NCBI GenBank assembly: GCA_963718745.1 | Contig: OY970370.1 | Coordinates: forward strand, 1,240,001 to 1,304,000 | From: Fermentibacter sp963718745 [NCBI: Candidatus Fermentibacterota bacterium] | GTDB taxonomy: Bacteria > Fermentibacterota > Fermentibacteria > Fermentibacterales | Direction of reading: 5' to 3' | Length of the DNA: 64,000 nucleotides | Part shown: positions 8,389 through 17,133 of the stretch, one piece after another | Numbering within the stretch: the stretch's first letter is position 1 | How the letters are laid out: the number at the start of each line of letters is the position of its first letter | Position numbers and translations under genes: made by a program | Notes under the pieces: model-generated | Told to the model about the DNA's origin: nothing | The model's database searches: none | The model's input: only the letters and a program-made list of their open reading frames with translations

Positions 8389-9900
8389 TCAGCGGCAGAC
8401 CACCAGCCTGCAGGTCCCGATGATTCCGGAGCATCCCGTCACGCTCGCGAAGTACACGCCGTTCGACATGCTAGAGACATCGAGGTCGACATAGCCTCCG
8501 GAGCCGACGGGGATCGATGCTACTAGCCTTCCGGAGAGATCGAAGAGGAAAAGGTCCAGACCAGCGACGTCGGGTCCGGTGACTGTCACATGAACCACCG
8601 ACCGGGCCGGTGACGGGCTCGCGGAAACACCCACGCCCGGCTGTTCGTCCCCGATACCGAGCTCGATGGGCTGGGCAAGGGCCGCGATGCAGGCGACGGC
8701 GCTCCTGGTGACATCGGTGCCGAACGGGAAGTACTCGAGGTAGTTCTCGAGCAGGTCATCGCTCTGATGATAGTAGGGATTGCTCGACAGCATTGTCTCC
8801 CAGAGACCGATCGCCGTGTAGCCGTCGTTCCAGAAGCTCGCGAAGTCGCTTCCGCCCGCGGAGGCAAAGGTGAACGTCCTCTCCAGCTCCGGAACATAGA
8901 TGTCCGTGATCTGGTCGTAGAGAACGCTCAAGGGTTCGGATTCCTTGTCGTACACCACTTCGACGATGTCGCAGCCGATCGGCCCGTAGACCGGGCCGTA
9001 CAGGATCATGTCGAGGTTGATGTAGCCCATGATGGAGTCGCCGGCCGCCGCAGCCTCCGCGACATAGTAGCTGCTCCCGACGAGACCCGCCTCCTCCGCG
9101 CCCCAGAGCGCGAACTTCACCGTGTATGCGAAGCGATACGGCTGCATGGTCCTGGCGGCTTCGAGCACGGCAGCGGACCCCGAGGCGTTGTCATCGGCAC
9201 CGGGGTAGATCCCTTCGGGATCGCTCCCGGAATCCAGATGCGCACCGATGATCCACTCCTGTCCGGGATGGAGCCATCCGGGGACCGTGACGATCAGGTT
9301 CTCGGAATACCCCAGGCTGTAGACAGGGAAGGTCTGCACCTCGACCTCGTAGCCCATGCTCTCGAACTCGGCGATCGCCCAGTCCCTGGCCGCCGGGAAG
9401 GAATCACTGCTCCAGAACCGGCTCTGGAATGCTTCGAGGCTACCGATGATCGAACAGAAGGTCTCCTCGCTCACCTGTTGAACGATCTGCTGCACCAGAG
9501 GGTCGTAGGAGACGTCCAGGGGCAGCCCGGGATGAATCTCGGCATCCTGCAGTGGATAGAGGAACACGACGGCCTCGCTGGGGTGGAACGGCCTGTCGTC
9601 CTCGAGCCTGACGAAGACTGCCCCCTCCCTGTCGTAGATCTCTCTGCCGTAGTCGCCGGGAGAGAGGGAGTCCGGGAGAAAGCGCTCGGAAACAACAACA
9701 TAGTCATCGGGCTCACCCGCTTCGGGATCTATTACCAGGGCTCCCCCGGGAGCACGGCCGAGAACGACGCGGAACTCGGCTCCTCGGAAGAGCAGCACCT
9801 GCCCATCCTCTAGAGCCGCGGGGGGCTCCTGGACAAAGATCTGCAGGGGCACGGCTCCGCAGACCGAGCAGCATGCCAGACACTGGATGATGGAGTACAT
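8389..9900 (-). CDS. secreted M28-family peptidase paralog lacking the last zinc ligand
   Basis: 503 residues from ATG 9900, 10 bases after the stop of the FG-GAP gene at 9911-11734, so the two form an operon. A Cys-rich signal peptide is followed by a propeptide-like region of about 190 residues. The M28 motifs are H221/D223 (GAHLDSG), D236/D237 (GADDNASG), E269/E270 (GAEEAG) and D297 (NLDM). The fifth ligand, normally His in S-D-H, is Phe (SDFASFW, F353), so activity may be lost or altered. The C-terminal sorting domain (SPSPARS, LFLFDLSGRLVAS, MSNGVYFA) ends the protein. Confidence 0.88.
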   Translation of the reverse strand: MYSIIQCLACCSVCGAVPLQIFVQEPPAALEDGQVLLFRGAEFRVVLGRAPGGALVIDPEAGEPDDYVVVSERFLPDSLSPGDYGREIYDREGAVFVRLEDDRPFHPSEAVVFLYPLQDAEIHPGLPLDVSYDPLVQQIVQQVSEETFCSIIGSLEAFQSRFWSSDSFPAARDWAIAEFESMGYEVEVQTFPVYSLGYSENLIVTVPGWLHPGQEWIIGAHLDSGSDPEGIYPGADDNASGSAAVLEAARTMQPYRFAYTVKFALWGAEEAGLVGSSYYVAEAAAAGDSIMGYINLDMILYGPVYGPIGCDIVEVVYDKESEPLSVLYDQITDIYVPELERTFTFASAGGSDFASFWNDGYTAIGLWETMLSSNPYYHQSDDLLENYLEYFPFGTDVTRSAVACIAALAQPIELGIGDEQPGVGVSASPSPARSVVHVTVTGPDVAGLDLFLFDLSGRLVASIPVGSGGYVDLDVSSMSNGVYFASVTGCSGIIGTCRLVVCR

Positions 9901-9910
9901 CGCGCGCCCC

Positions 9911-11734
9911 CTATTCCAGGACCACGGCGCGGCATGAACATGCCGCGCCATTCGCGTCGAAACGGGCTGTGTAGCAACCAACCGGCAGGTCGCGGCTCCG
10001 GAGGGCGTGCTCCCCCGCCGGGAGGAACCCCGAGAAAACAATTTCGACCACCCTGCCGGACATGTCGAAGATCTGCAATGTGGCGACCCCCCCCGAGGGC
10101 TGCCCCAGGAGCACTTCGATGCCGCCCCGGGAGGGGTTCGCACGGGGCCGTACGGACGGTTCCAGGGCAGGGGGATCGCCTTCGATCCCGGTCGGTGAAT
10201 TGGAGATGGAGATCGCTTCGAGCACAGGAGTCCCGTAATAGCCCAGGGAATCGAGGCCGACCCAGTACTGGATGTACTGGTCCCCCGACTCGACCACACC
10301 GGCCAGATGTTCCCACTGCCCTGGATCGACGGGCATCTCCGCGGACCAAGGCCCCATGTCCCCGGGGTCGTCCGAAGCCCTGAAACGCATTCTGACCATA
10401 GCGTCGGCATCGACGTACACGAACCAGGGATTGCCCGTGGAGTTGTCCATCAGGACTATCGACGAGGCCAGGCTCCCGGACGGGTAGTAGACGCACTGCT
10501 CGCCCCACAGCATCATCATGAGCGCCTGTCCCATGTAGGACGAGCCCGCCAGATCCGGGTTCCCGTCGCCATCGAAGTCACCCTGGGACATAGAAAAGAA
10601 TCCGCTAACCCCGACTCCCGTGATGAGCATCGGCGCCCAGACCAGCCCGGACGAGGTGTTCATCAATCGCACGAGGTAGTCCTCCGAGAAGGATGATGAG
10701 ACCAGATCCAGGTCACCGTCCTGGTCCAGGTCCCTGGTGAAGAGGCAGCTCGACGCCCGCGAGGCGGAGGCTTCGACGAGGGTCGGACCCGACGGGGATG
10801 CCGGATCGATGAAACAGACGATCCCTGGAGAGATGATCGAGCCTCCAGCGATGTCGTCCATCCCGTCGCCGTCCAGATCGGCCACGGCAAGCCCGAGCAG
10901 CGTCATCCCGAGGGCGGGTGAAGCCAGCTCGGTCCTCGAGTAGCCCGGGGACAGGTAGATCGCAAGCCTCGGGTCCGCCTCACCTGCGACCGCGACGTCC
11001 GGCGCGCCGTCGCCGTTCATGTCTCCCGTCGCAGCGAAGGCCGGCATCGCGAACTGGTCGTCGATGACGTGAAACGACCATGCGCTGCCGGTGCCGGATT
11101 CGTTCTCGAACCATCCCACCCATCCGTCCGAAGTGCGGGATGTGCAGAGGATGTCGATATCGGCGTCTGCATCGGGGTTCCATGCAACGCAGGAATACGC
11201 CTCAGGGCACGGGCCCACCGTATGCTCCCCCCAGGAGGTGCCCGCTCCCGAGTTCGCGTACCAGACGATCGTGCCTGTTCCGGCCTCGGACAGCGCCATG
11301 TCCGCATCCCCGTCCCCGTCGAAGTCCGCCGCCGCGAGCATCACCGGCTCCTGGGCCTGCGCGTCGACCAGGACAGTCTGCCAGGAAGACCCGAAACCCG
11401 AGTTGACGGCGATTGAAACGGAGCCGGGGTTCCAGAATCCGCCGGCGATATCCGGCACTCCGTCGCCCGAGAAGTCCGCTGAACAAATGGCGGTCACGGG
11501 GCCGTACCCGCTGATGGCGGTGATTCCCGTGAGGTAGCCCTGATCGACGAAGTTCGTGTCGAGGGTCAGCCGGCCTCCGACGGACCAGCACAGCCTCGTC
11601 ACCTGGTAGAAACTCGAGCCCCAGTCCGCCACGGGACCGGACACGCCGGGGCCGCCGCTCCAGTCCGTCTGGGTGTACGAAACACCCGCCGATATCGATG
11701 CAGCAAGGAAAAGCGCAACAAGGGGCGTTTTCAC
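9911..11734 (-). CDS. secreted FG-GAP repeat protein with QTDWSGGPG N-terminal motif
   Basis: 607 residues from GTG 11734, chosen because GGGAGG sits just upstream and the frame opens with a signal peptide (TPLVALFLAASISA). Directly after the cleavage region comes YTQTDWSGGPG, shared by three other FG-GAP proteins in this window. About seven FG-GAP/VCBS units follow (ADFSGDGVPDIAGGFW, ADFDGDGDADMAL, GDMNGDGAPDVAVAG, ADLDGDGMDDIAGG, RDLDQDGDLDLVS, GDFDGDGNPDLAGSS), a calcium-binding beta-propeller. Then come a strand-rich region and a sorting domain (LQIFDMSGRVVE, LPVGCYTA). It is the first gene of a pair with an M28 peptidase. Confidence 0.88.
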   Translation of the reverse strand: MKTPLVALFLAASISAGVSYTQTDWSGGPGVSGPVADWGSSFYQVTRLCWSVGGRLTLDTNFVDQGYLTGITAISGYGPVTAICSADFSGDGVPDIAGGFWNPGSVSIAVNSGFGSSWQTVLVDAQAQEPVMLAAADFDGDGDADMALSEAGTGTIVWYANSGAGTSWGEHTVGPCPEAYSCVAWNPDADADIDILCTSRTSDGWVGWFENESGTGSAWSFHVIDDQFAMPAFAATGDMNGDGAPDVAVAGEADPRLAIYLSPGYSRTELASPALGMTLLGLAVADLDGDGMDDIAGGSIISPGIVCFIDPASPSGPTLVEASASRASSCLFTRDLDQDGDLDLVSSSFSEDYLVRLMNTSSGLVWAPMLITGVGVSGFFSMSQGDFDGDGNPDLAGSSYMGQALMMMLWGEQCVYYPSGSLASSIVLMDNSTGNPWFVYVDADAMVRMRFRASDDPGDMGPWSAEMPVDPGQWEHLAGVVESGDQYIQYWVGLDSLGYYGTPVLEAISISNSPTGIEGDPPALEPSVRPRANPSRGGIEVLLGQPSGGVATLQIFDMSGRVVEIVFSGFLPAGEHALRSRDLPVGCYTARFDANGAACSCRAVVLE

Positions 11735-12062
11735 AAAAGCCTCCCGCCGAGAGGACATCCGTATTGTGCATGACAATGCCTTCATTCCGGCAGAGAGTCA
11801 AACCGACAGCGGTCCCGCAGCCGTACCCGGTTCCTGTTTTTCAACCCCGCATGATATTGGTCTGCTGCTTTTTCGTTCTGGACTGCACTGCAGGCGGGAT
11901 CCTTCCGGGAGCCTTCGAGACTCCGCGGCCGGGTGCAAGCGATTCGAATACCGGGAATACAGCTTTTCGACAAGGATCGGGCATGGCTTCGAGGCGTCCC
12001 CGAAGGGGCCGCCCCCAGGAACCGGCTATATTCCGCAACACACGGACAAGAGAGGAGGACTC
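11735..12062. other. divergent intergenic region
   Basis: 328 bases between the FG-GAP gene (minus) and the small gene at 12063 (plus). No coding-like frame is seen. TATATT at 12027-12032 could be a -10 box for the 12063 gene, but no good -35 is at the right distance. Confidence 0.35.
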
Positions 12063-12353
12063 ATGGAACCGCCCTTCGACAGAGAAAGCGGTATCACCGA
12101 CTCCTGTGCCGCCGGAATGGCGGCGATGCTCCCTCGTTGAGTCTCCTTCCTGATCCCGAGGGTCCCTCGGGAAAAGCTCTGCGACTTCACGGAGGGGATG
12201 CTCGACGCGCTGCTTGGAGGTGGCGGTCCGGACCTGTCCCGGGCTGAATACGACGGGCTGGCGGACTGCATCCGCCGCAAGCTGGAGGAGAACCGGCCGG
12301 CCGCTGACACGCCTGACCCGGAGCCCCGGCAGGCAGCGGCGGGAGGCTGTTGA
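12063..12353 (+). CDS. small hypothetical protein with in-frame UGA (candidate selenoprotein)
   Basis: A 97-codon frame starting at ATG 12063, which has a near-perfect ribosome binding site (GAGAGGAGGA, 3-5 bases spacing). TGA at 12138-12140 (codon 26) interrupts it. The frame then continues with strongly coding-like codons to TGA 12351-12353. The first part contains GITDSCAAGMAAML; the part after the UGA begins VSFLIPRVPREKLCDFTEGML, is predicted mostly helical, and the protein ends GGC. Cys residues at about 15 and 38 flank the UGA. A perfect 7-bp hairpin with loop GGUCC starts 13 nt after the UGA. The good start site with only 25 sense codons before the UGA, and conserved coding character after it, argue for read-through. 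No known family is recognised. Confidence 0.6.
12138..12172 (+). promoter_or_regulatory. UGA codon and SECIS-like hairpin
   Basis: UGA at 12138-12140. TCCCGAG (12154-12160) pairs perfectly with CTCGGGA (12166-12172) around the loop GGTCC (12161-12165). The loop starts 20 bases after the UGA. Stem length, loop length and the GGUC core match the element at 7898-7934, although the two genes are unrelated in sequence. Confidence 0.5.
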
Positions 12354-12472
12354 GGCGGGAGGAAGGACTGAGTTGCAGTCCTGCGAGTTTCCGGACAGAC
12401 GGTCGGTTGCCGCACACCGAGGCCTTCAGGAGCCCGGGCGGGCTGAACGACCGGGTTTCCTCGACCGGCGGG

Positions 12473-12916
12473 CTAGTCCACCCAGCCCTCGGTGAACTCT
12501 CCTGAGTGTATGTCGTAGATCAGGAACAGGCAGACCTTGCCTTCGTAATACATGAATTCGTCGATGAAGGTGAACCAGATCGATCCGTCGGATTCTTCGT
12601 CGATACTGACGAGAGCATCTGGAAAGACTTGCACAGGAGCGCCTTCGAATCTGATCTCCCATGTGTGGACCAGCTCCCAGGCCGTTCCATCCGGGTCGAT
12701 TCGCCCGGACAGCACGTCCATCGATTCGATGCCCTCACGGGAGTACAGCACAGCGTAGAGTATCGATCCGTCTTCGAGCCGGACCATCCCCCTGTCTATC
12801 ACGTCAACTCCCTGGGGGGCCGGGGGAAAGCCGAAGTCGGCGGGAGAGGCCGCATGTACGGTCGACACCGAAACGAGGGCGGCCGTCAGGACTGGCAGGA
12901 ATCCGCGACTGGTCAT
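12473..12916 (-). CDS. small secreted hypothetical protein
   Basis: 147 residues from ATG 12916, preceded by AAAGGGGCGG. A clear signal peptide (GFLPVLTAALVSVSTVHA) is followed by a beta-rich domain with repeated acidic-aromatic strands (GMVRLEDGSILYAVLYS, VSIDEESDGSIWFTFIDEF). It may be a small propeller-like or immunoglobulin-like periplasmic protein; no named family is recognised. It lies about 78 bp downstream of the small membrane protein at 12994-13215 on the same strand. Confidence 0.65.
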   Translation of the reverse strand: MTSRGFLPVLTAALVSVSTVHAASPADFGFPPAPQGVDVIDRGMVRLEDGSILYAVLYSREGIESMDVLSGRIDPDGTAWELVHTWEIRFEGAPVQVFPDALVSIDEESDGSIWFTFIDEFMYYEGKVCLFLIYDIHSGEFTEGWVD

Positions 12917-12993
12917 TCCGCCCCTTTCATGCTCCGCCGCACCCCCCTGAAGTCGATCCCGGGAAAGCCTGTGCATCAGGATTCCTGCAACTC

Positions 12994-13215
12994 CTAGACC
13001 ACGGGTCTGAGCCTGATGTACAGGAAGATCGAGACTGCGATGCAGAGCAGCCCGACGAAGACCCTGCCGGCGGGCATGACCCACCTGTCGGGGAGGAAGA
13101 CGAATATCGAGGGCACCTTGAAGAAATGGTCGAGAGCCTCGGGTGGCTTCTTGAATGCGAAGAAGATGGAAAAGGCTCCGTAGACGCACATCATGGCGAA
13201 GAACACCCAGGGCAT
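12994..13215 (-). CDS. small two-helix membrane protein
   Basis: 73 residues from ATG 13215, which follows GGGAGGTAGTG. Two hydrophobic helices (PWVFFAMMCVYGAFSIFFAF and VFVGLLCIAVSIFLYI) flank a short loop containing KKPPEALDHFFKVPSIF. It is probably an inner-membrane protein of unknown function. Its promoter region lies between it and the divergent Spo0M-like gene. Confidence 0.65.
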   Translation of the reverse strand: MPWVFFAMMCVYGAFSIFFAFKKPPEALDHFFKVPSIFVFLPDRWVMPAGRVFVGLLCIAVSIFLYIRLRPVV

Positions 13216-13438
13216 CACTACCTCCCGCGATCCGCCGACCGCCGGAACCCCCCGGCGGCATCCGAATATGCACTCCCCCAGGCCGCCTACAAATGCCCGC
13301 GACCGTTGCCGCAGGATCTTTCTCGCTAGCCATGTCCATCCAAAAGAGTGTTCCCGTTGCATTTGATCCGGGGAGCCAGGACGGGTATGTTCATACATTC
13401 GTTTGTCGAGTGTGGATCACAGCAACAAGGGAGGGGAC

Positions 13439-13909
13439 ATGTCCTTTTTCGGCAAGATCAAGCAGGGTCTGGGCATCGGAACGGCGTCGCTGGAGCTGGA
13501 GGTGTCTCCCAACTTCTCGAGGAGCGCTTCGGAGATCACCGGGAAGGTCGTCCTCGTCGCGAAGAGCCCCCAGAAGGTGAAATCCGTCAGGGTCAGGATG
13601 GTCGAGCTCTATACGACCGGCCAGGGCGAGAACAAGACGACCAAGGAGTACGTCCTCGGCGACATGCCCCTGGGCCAGCCGTTCGACCTCGCGGATCAGG
13701 AGCGCAGGGAAATCGAGTTCAAGCTCCCCTTCTCGATGAACCTCTCCAGTACGCAGTCGCTGGCCGAGAAGGGCGGGATGCTCGGAGCGATAGGCAAGGT
13801 CGCCTCCTTCGCCAGCTCGGAGAAGTCCGTCTACCAGATCAGGGCTGTGGCCGACCTGGACGGCGTGGCGATCGACCCCAACGACACGAAGTCGATCAGG
13901 CCGGAGTAG
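13439..13909 (+). CDS. Spo0M/arrestin-like protein
   Basis: 156 residues from ATG 13439 with GGGAGGGGAC upstream. The N-terminus (MSFFGKIKQGLGIGTASLELEVSP) and the following strands (SASEITGKVVLVAKSPQKVKSVRVRMVE) resemble the Spo0M family, which has an arrestin-like beta-sandwich fold. Family members are cytoplasmic and thought to act as scaffolds; the Bacillus protein affects sporulation, which need not apply here. The protein is shorter than Bacillus Spo0M (about 258 residues) and corresponds to the N-terminal arrestin-like half. It is a single gene converging on the M28 gene at 13928. Confidence 0.6.
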   Translation: MSFFGKIKQGLGIGTASLELEVSPNFSRSASEITGKVVLVAKSPQKVKSVRVRMVELYTTGQGENKTTKEYVLGDMPLGQPFDLADQERREIEFKLPFSMNLSSTQSLAEKGGMLGAIGKVASFASSEKSVYQIRAVADLDGVAIDPNDTKSIRPE

Positions 13910-13927
13910 CTCCGGGCACCTGACAGG

Positions 13928-15178
13928 TCACAGGGCGAGGTCTGCGACCGAGGATAGCGCCCGGGCGAGCTCTCCGAGCCTCGCGGGATCCGCGAGTTCT
14001 GCGCGGTCCCGGTCAGTATGCGCTATTTCCGACCACAGCATGCCCATCTGTTCGGATGTGAACGCCGCGGCCGGTACTCCGTTCATCACGAAGAGGGAGT
14101 GGTCTCCCTGGACCCACTGCTCTCCGGGGATGATGCCTGGGAAGGCAGCGAGCGCCGACATGCATCTCCGTTCGAGGCGCTTACCGCACCCGTAGAACGA
14201 GCAGGCTGTAGCCCCGTCCCGGTATCCTGCGCCGTCCACGTTCATCGCGAGAGCGATCCCGTCCCAGCTGCCGTCGTTTGCCGCCATGTAGGCCATCTCG
14301 CCGGAGGCGGCGAAGTAGTCCTCGCCGTTCAGGATGGCGATCTCCAGGTCCGGGCCCGACCGGCCCGGGCCGGCGTGGGCTTTCGCCTGCAGCTCGGCCG
14401 CGGCAAGCAGGGTGGCTACACCCGAGGCGTCGTCCAGGGCGCCCGGTGTTCCGGGGCGGGTGTCGATATGGGCGGTGAGCACGATCCTGCGCGGCCGCCC
14501 GGCTCCCCGGAGAGTGCCTATCACGTTGCATCCGGTGGCCGCATGGCGATTGGAGACGATCTCCAGCCTGACGGTGGAGCCTGCTAGATGCAGCAGCCTC
14601 TCCCCGTCCACATCCTTCATGCAGGCGGACGGGATGTCGAAATCGCCGTCGTCGAAGAGGGCGAACGGGTAGACTGCTCCGGCGGTGGAGGGGCAGACCC
14701 CCGTCGCGGCGATTACGGCAGCCGGCTTCCTTCTCTCCAGGAGGCTGTAGATCGCCTTGTGTTCATCGGGGTTGTAGAAGAAGTAGTTCTTCGGAGCGAG
14801 GGGCTCCCCTGCGATCTCTCCGTGCAGAAGCAGTATGCACCCCTCAGGATCGATTGATTCCAGCTCGGTAAGCGTCTTCGCAGCCACGAGGGGCGCGCTG
14901 CCTGCGAACGGGAGGGAGTAGGGTCCTGGAAGGACGGGGAGGTGTTCCGATCCTGCATCCAGGGAGGCTCCGCCCGCATCCCAGCCGAGGCAGTCGAACT
15001 CCGGGCAGTCCACCTCGAAACCAAGCCTGTCCAGAACCGCTGCTGCCAGGTCGGTCGCTGCACGGTTGCCGGGGGTTCCCACCAGCCGCTCGCCTATGCC
15101 CACGCTGAGGGCCTCGAGATGCCCGGCGACGATGGCGGAGGCATCCAGGGAGGCATCCGGAAGAGCAGCGCGCTTCAT
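13928..15178 (-). CDS. M28-type zinc peptidase, cytoplasmic
   Basis: 416 residues from ATG 15178, overlapping the PadR stop by ATGA. Unlike the other M28 proteins in the window it has no signal peptide and no sorting domain. Visible zinc ligands are HIDTRPG (His, Asp), GALDDASG (Asp), NGEDYFAASGE (Glu), NVDGAG (Asp) and GDHSLF (His), so the active site looks complete. A region of about 100 residues (ESIDPEGCILLLHGEIAGE to VCPSTAGAVYPFA) before the catalytic ligands resembles a PA-type insertion. Translational coupling to a PadR regulator suggests induction by a small molecule or peptide. Confidence 0.8.
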   Translation of the reverse strand: MKRAALPDASLDASAIVAGHLEALSVGIGERLVGTPGNRAATDLAAAVLDRLGFEVDCPEFDCLGWDAGGASLDAGSEHLPVLPGPYSLPFAGSAPLVAAKTLTELESIDPEGCILLLHGEIAGEPLAPKNYFFYNPDEHKAIYSLLERRKPAAVIAATGVCPSTAGAVYPFALFDDGDFDIPSACMKDVDGERLLHLAGSTVRLEIVSNRHAATGCNVIGTLRGAGRPRRIVLTAHIDTRPGTPGALDDASGVATLLAAAELQAKAHAGPGRSGPDLEIAILNGEDYFAASGEMAYMAANDGSWDGIALAMNVDGAGYRDGATACSFYGCGKRLERRCMSALAAFPGIIPGEQWVQGDHSLFVMNGVPAAAFTSEQMGMLWSEIAHTDRDRAELADPARLGELARALSSVADLAL

Positions 15179-15720
15179 GACTGCCCCGATTCCGCGATGA
15201 ACTCCTCCACCCAGCGCAGGTCGCCCTCGAGAAGGTGGATGGCTCTGCGCGCCACGGCGTGGCGATGCCGGGGGCAGCCGCAGTCCGCAAGATACTTCTC
15301 CAGCTCGCGGTAGCGGCGGACGGCGTCGACGAGATCCCGCCTGTAGCTCTCCAGGCAGGCCGCCGCATCCCCGGCGGGGATCAGGTCGAAATTGTATGTG
15401 GCGAGGTCGATCTGCCACTTCTGGTGCTGCAGCCCGCTCAGGATGGAGCACAGGCTCTCGCGGAGCGACTCCCTTCCGTCATCGGTTATCGAGAAGGTCC
15501 GGCGGAGCCTCCCGTTCACGACCTCTTCGCTCGAGTCGACGCATCCGGCCTTCTTCAGCGCTGCGAGGTGCTTGTAGATCGTGGACTGGGACAGATCCGT
15601 CCATGACCGCATGTCACGGTGCTCCACGGTCCGCTCGATCTCCCACGCATGCATCGGCTCCTCGCAGAGAAGCCCGAGAAGCGCGACCTGTGCGTCGTTT
15701 ATCCTGGCAGTCCACGCCAT
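15175..15720 (-). CDS. PadR-family transcriptional regulator
   Basis: 181 residues from ATG 15720 (GGAGG four bases upstream). The N-terminal winged helix is typical of PadR: VALLGLLCEEPMHAWEIERTVE, DLSQSTIYKHLAALKKAGCVDSS, then a wing with RLRRTFSITDDGRESL. The C-terminal half is helical, as in the Vir_act_alpha_C dimerisation domain. It is the first gene of a two-gene operon with the M28 peptidase. A palindrome in its promoter region is a likely operator. Confidence 0.88.
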   Translation of the reverse strand: MAWTARINDAQVALLGLLCEEPMHAWEIERTVEHRDMRSWTDLSQSTIYKHLAALKKAGCVDSSEEVVNGRLRRTFSITDDGRESLRESLCSILSGLQHQKWQIDLATYNFDLIPAGDAAACLESYRRDLVDAVRRYRELEKYLADCGCPRHRHAVARRAIHLLEGDLRWVEEFIAESGQS

Positions 15721-15745
15721 GGTTCCTCCATCCTGTGAACGAAAC

Positions 15746-15765
15746 ATATTACCAATAGATAATAT
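15746..15765 (-). promoter_or_regulatory. candidate PadR operator
   Basis: ATATTA and TAATAT are separated by 8 bases in an unusually AT-rich stretch 26-45 bases before the padR ATG. PadR proteins typically bind palindromes with an 8-base spacer (ATGT-N8-ACAT), so the geometry fits although the arms differ. Confidence 0.45.
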
Positions 15766-15962
15766 TCTTTGATGACAATATGATAGTTGGATAAGACCTG
15801 GTCGTCCAGCGGCGGCGGGCTTCAGTCGTGGCTTGATTGCGGGGAGGAGACCCTCCTGCTCAAATGGATGCAGTCACGCGGTCTCCCGGATCTCGAAGTA
15901 CCCAGGCAGCATGGCGCCTCCCGCTGACCCGGGCGGGAGGCACCGCGCGGTTAAAATCCACT

Positions 15963-17072
15963 TCAGTCCTCGAATCTGACCATCCAGTACTTGGCGACCT
16001 TGGCGGGGTGGAGCTTGAGCCATACGCCGTCGGGCAGGTAGACGTCCACGTTGCAGTACTTGCACGGCACCGTGCGTTCGCAGTCGGCGGTTATGACAAG
16101 CCCTCCTCCGCACTGGGGGCAGGCGAGGGCGATGGGGCGCGCTTCTCCGGCGTCCTTCGCCTCTTCCGGCTGATCTGACTCCTTCTCGGCAAAGAAGATC
16201 TGCCTTGCGGAGGGTACGACCTCCGTGAGCCACGAAGGCGCGGGGAAGACGGGGGTGGTATGCCCGCACTTGCTGCAGGCGTGCATGCGGCTGGCTCCGT
16301 TCTCCACCGAATCCAGATCCCAGTTCTCCTCGCACTTGGGACAGGCGGGATCCGGCGGCGGGAGCTTGATGCAGCTGTATTTTACCGTCAGGCCGCCGCT
16401 CATCATGGTGCCCTCGTTGCCGGAACCGGGCTCGTTGTCCTCGTATTCCTCGACGTAGTCCCCGATGATGTCGGACCAGATGTCGGGAGAGAGTTCCAGC
16501 TCCTTCCGGCATGACGGACACTTCGGGGCTGTCATGGGCCCGTTGACTACGACAGGGTTTCCGCAGTGGGTGCATGTGGCGATCACCTTGAAGATCCCGT
16601 AGCGAGTGCTTCTTGCCATTCCATCTCCTCGATCCGTGGGTACCCCCTGTCCCGGAGATACGGCCTCCCGGACGACTGTAGAAGTTTCGTCGATACCGGA
16701 GGAACCTGCAACAGTACACAAGGACGTGGCGGCGGCATCCGGCCCGGCTGCGCCGTTCTGAAGGCGGCGCATGGTGAAGGCCAGGACAAGCGCCGCCAGC
16801 GCGGAGAAAACCGCCCAGTCGATACAAAGGCTCGCCGGAAAGACGTCGTCTCCGGAGCCGATCGAACCCTGTTCGCCGACTGCAGGGGAGTCGCGGACGA
16901 AAGAGAGAGGCCATCCCCAGACGGAGACCTCCAGGTAGGTGCTCTCGTGGAGCGGCACTCCCGCATCCCACTCCGATGCATGGATGTAATCGGAACCACG
17001 GATCGCGAGAGAGGCCGCCGACAGAACGCCTCCGGCCACCAGAGCAAGAATCCCCGCATGTAGCCTCTTCAT
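15963..17072 (-). CDS. membrane protein with C-terminal zinc ribbons
   Basis: 369 residues from ATG 17072 (GGAGGGCGG upstream). There are two membrane helices (LHAGILALVAGGVLSAASLA and IDWAVFSALAALVLAF) with about 70 residues between them, then a linker. From residue 152 the protein is soluble with six CxxC pairs (CTHC, CPSC, CPKC, CSKC, CPQC, CKYC), enough for three zinc ribbons. An internal ATG (16619) with its own GGAG at good spacing begins MARSTRYGIF exactly at the soluble domain, so a second, cytosolic product may be made from the same gene. The function is unknown. The next upstream gene, BchD-like, ends 61 bases away. Confidence 0.65.
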   Translation of the reverse strand: MKRLHAGILALVAGGVLSAASLAIRGSDYIHASEWDAGVPLHESTYLEVSVWGWPLSFVRDSPAVGEQGSIGSGDDVFPASLCIDWAVFSALAALVLAFTMRRLQNGAAGPDAAATSLCTVAGSSGIDETSTVVREAVSPGQGVPTDRGDGMARSTRYGIFKVIATCTHCGNPVVVNGPMTAPKCPSCRKELELSPDIWSDIIGDYVEEYEDNEPGSGNEGTMMSGGLTVKYSCIKLPPPDPACPKCEENWDLDSVENGASRMHACSKCGHTTPVFPAPSWLTEVVPSARQIFFAEKESDQPEEAKDAGEARPIALACPQCGGGLVITADCERTVPCKYCNVDVYLPDGVWLKLHPAKVAKYWMVRFED

Positions 17073-17133
17073 CCGCCCTCCCTGCATGCGAACCCGTCCT
17101 CTGCCCGGGAACCTCATCTGCCCCATCCCGGTC

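Noticed and set aside
7932-12140. UGA read as an ordinary sense codon (alternative genetic code)
   Set aside because: UGA ends many well-defined genes here, and the frames beyond those stops are not coding, so a general reassignment does not fit; recoding at two sites with hairpins does.
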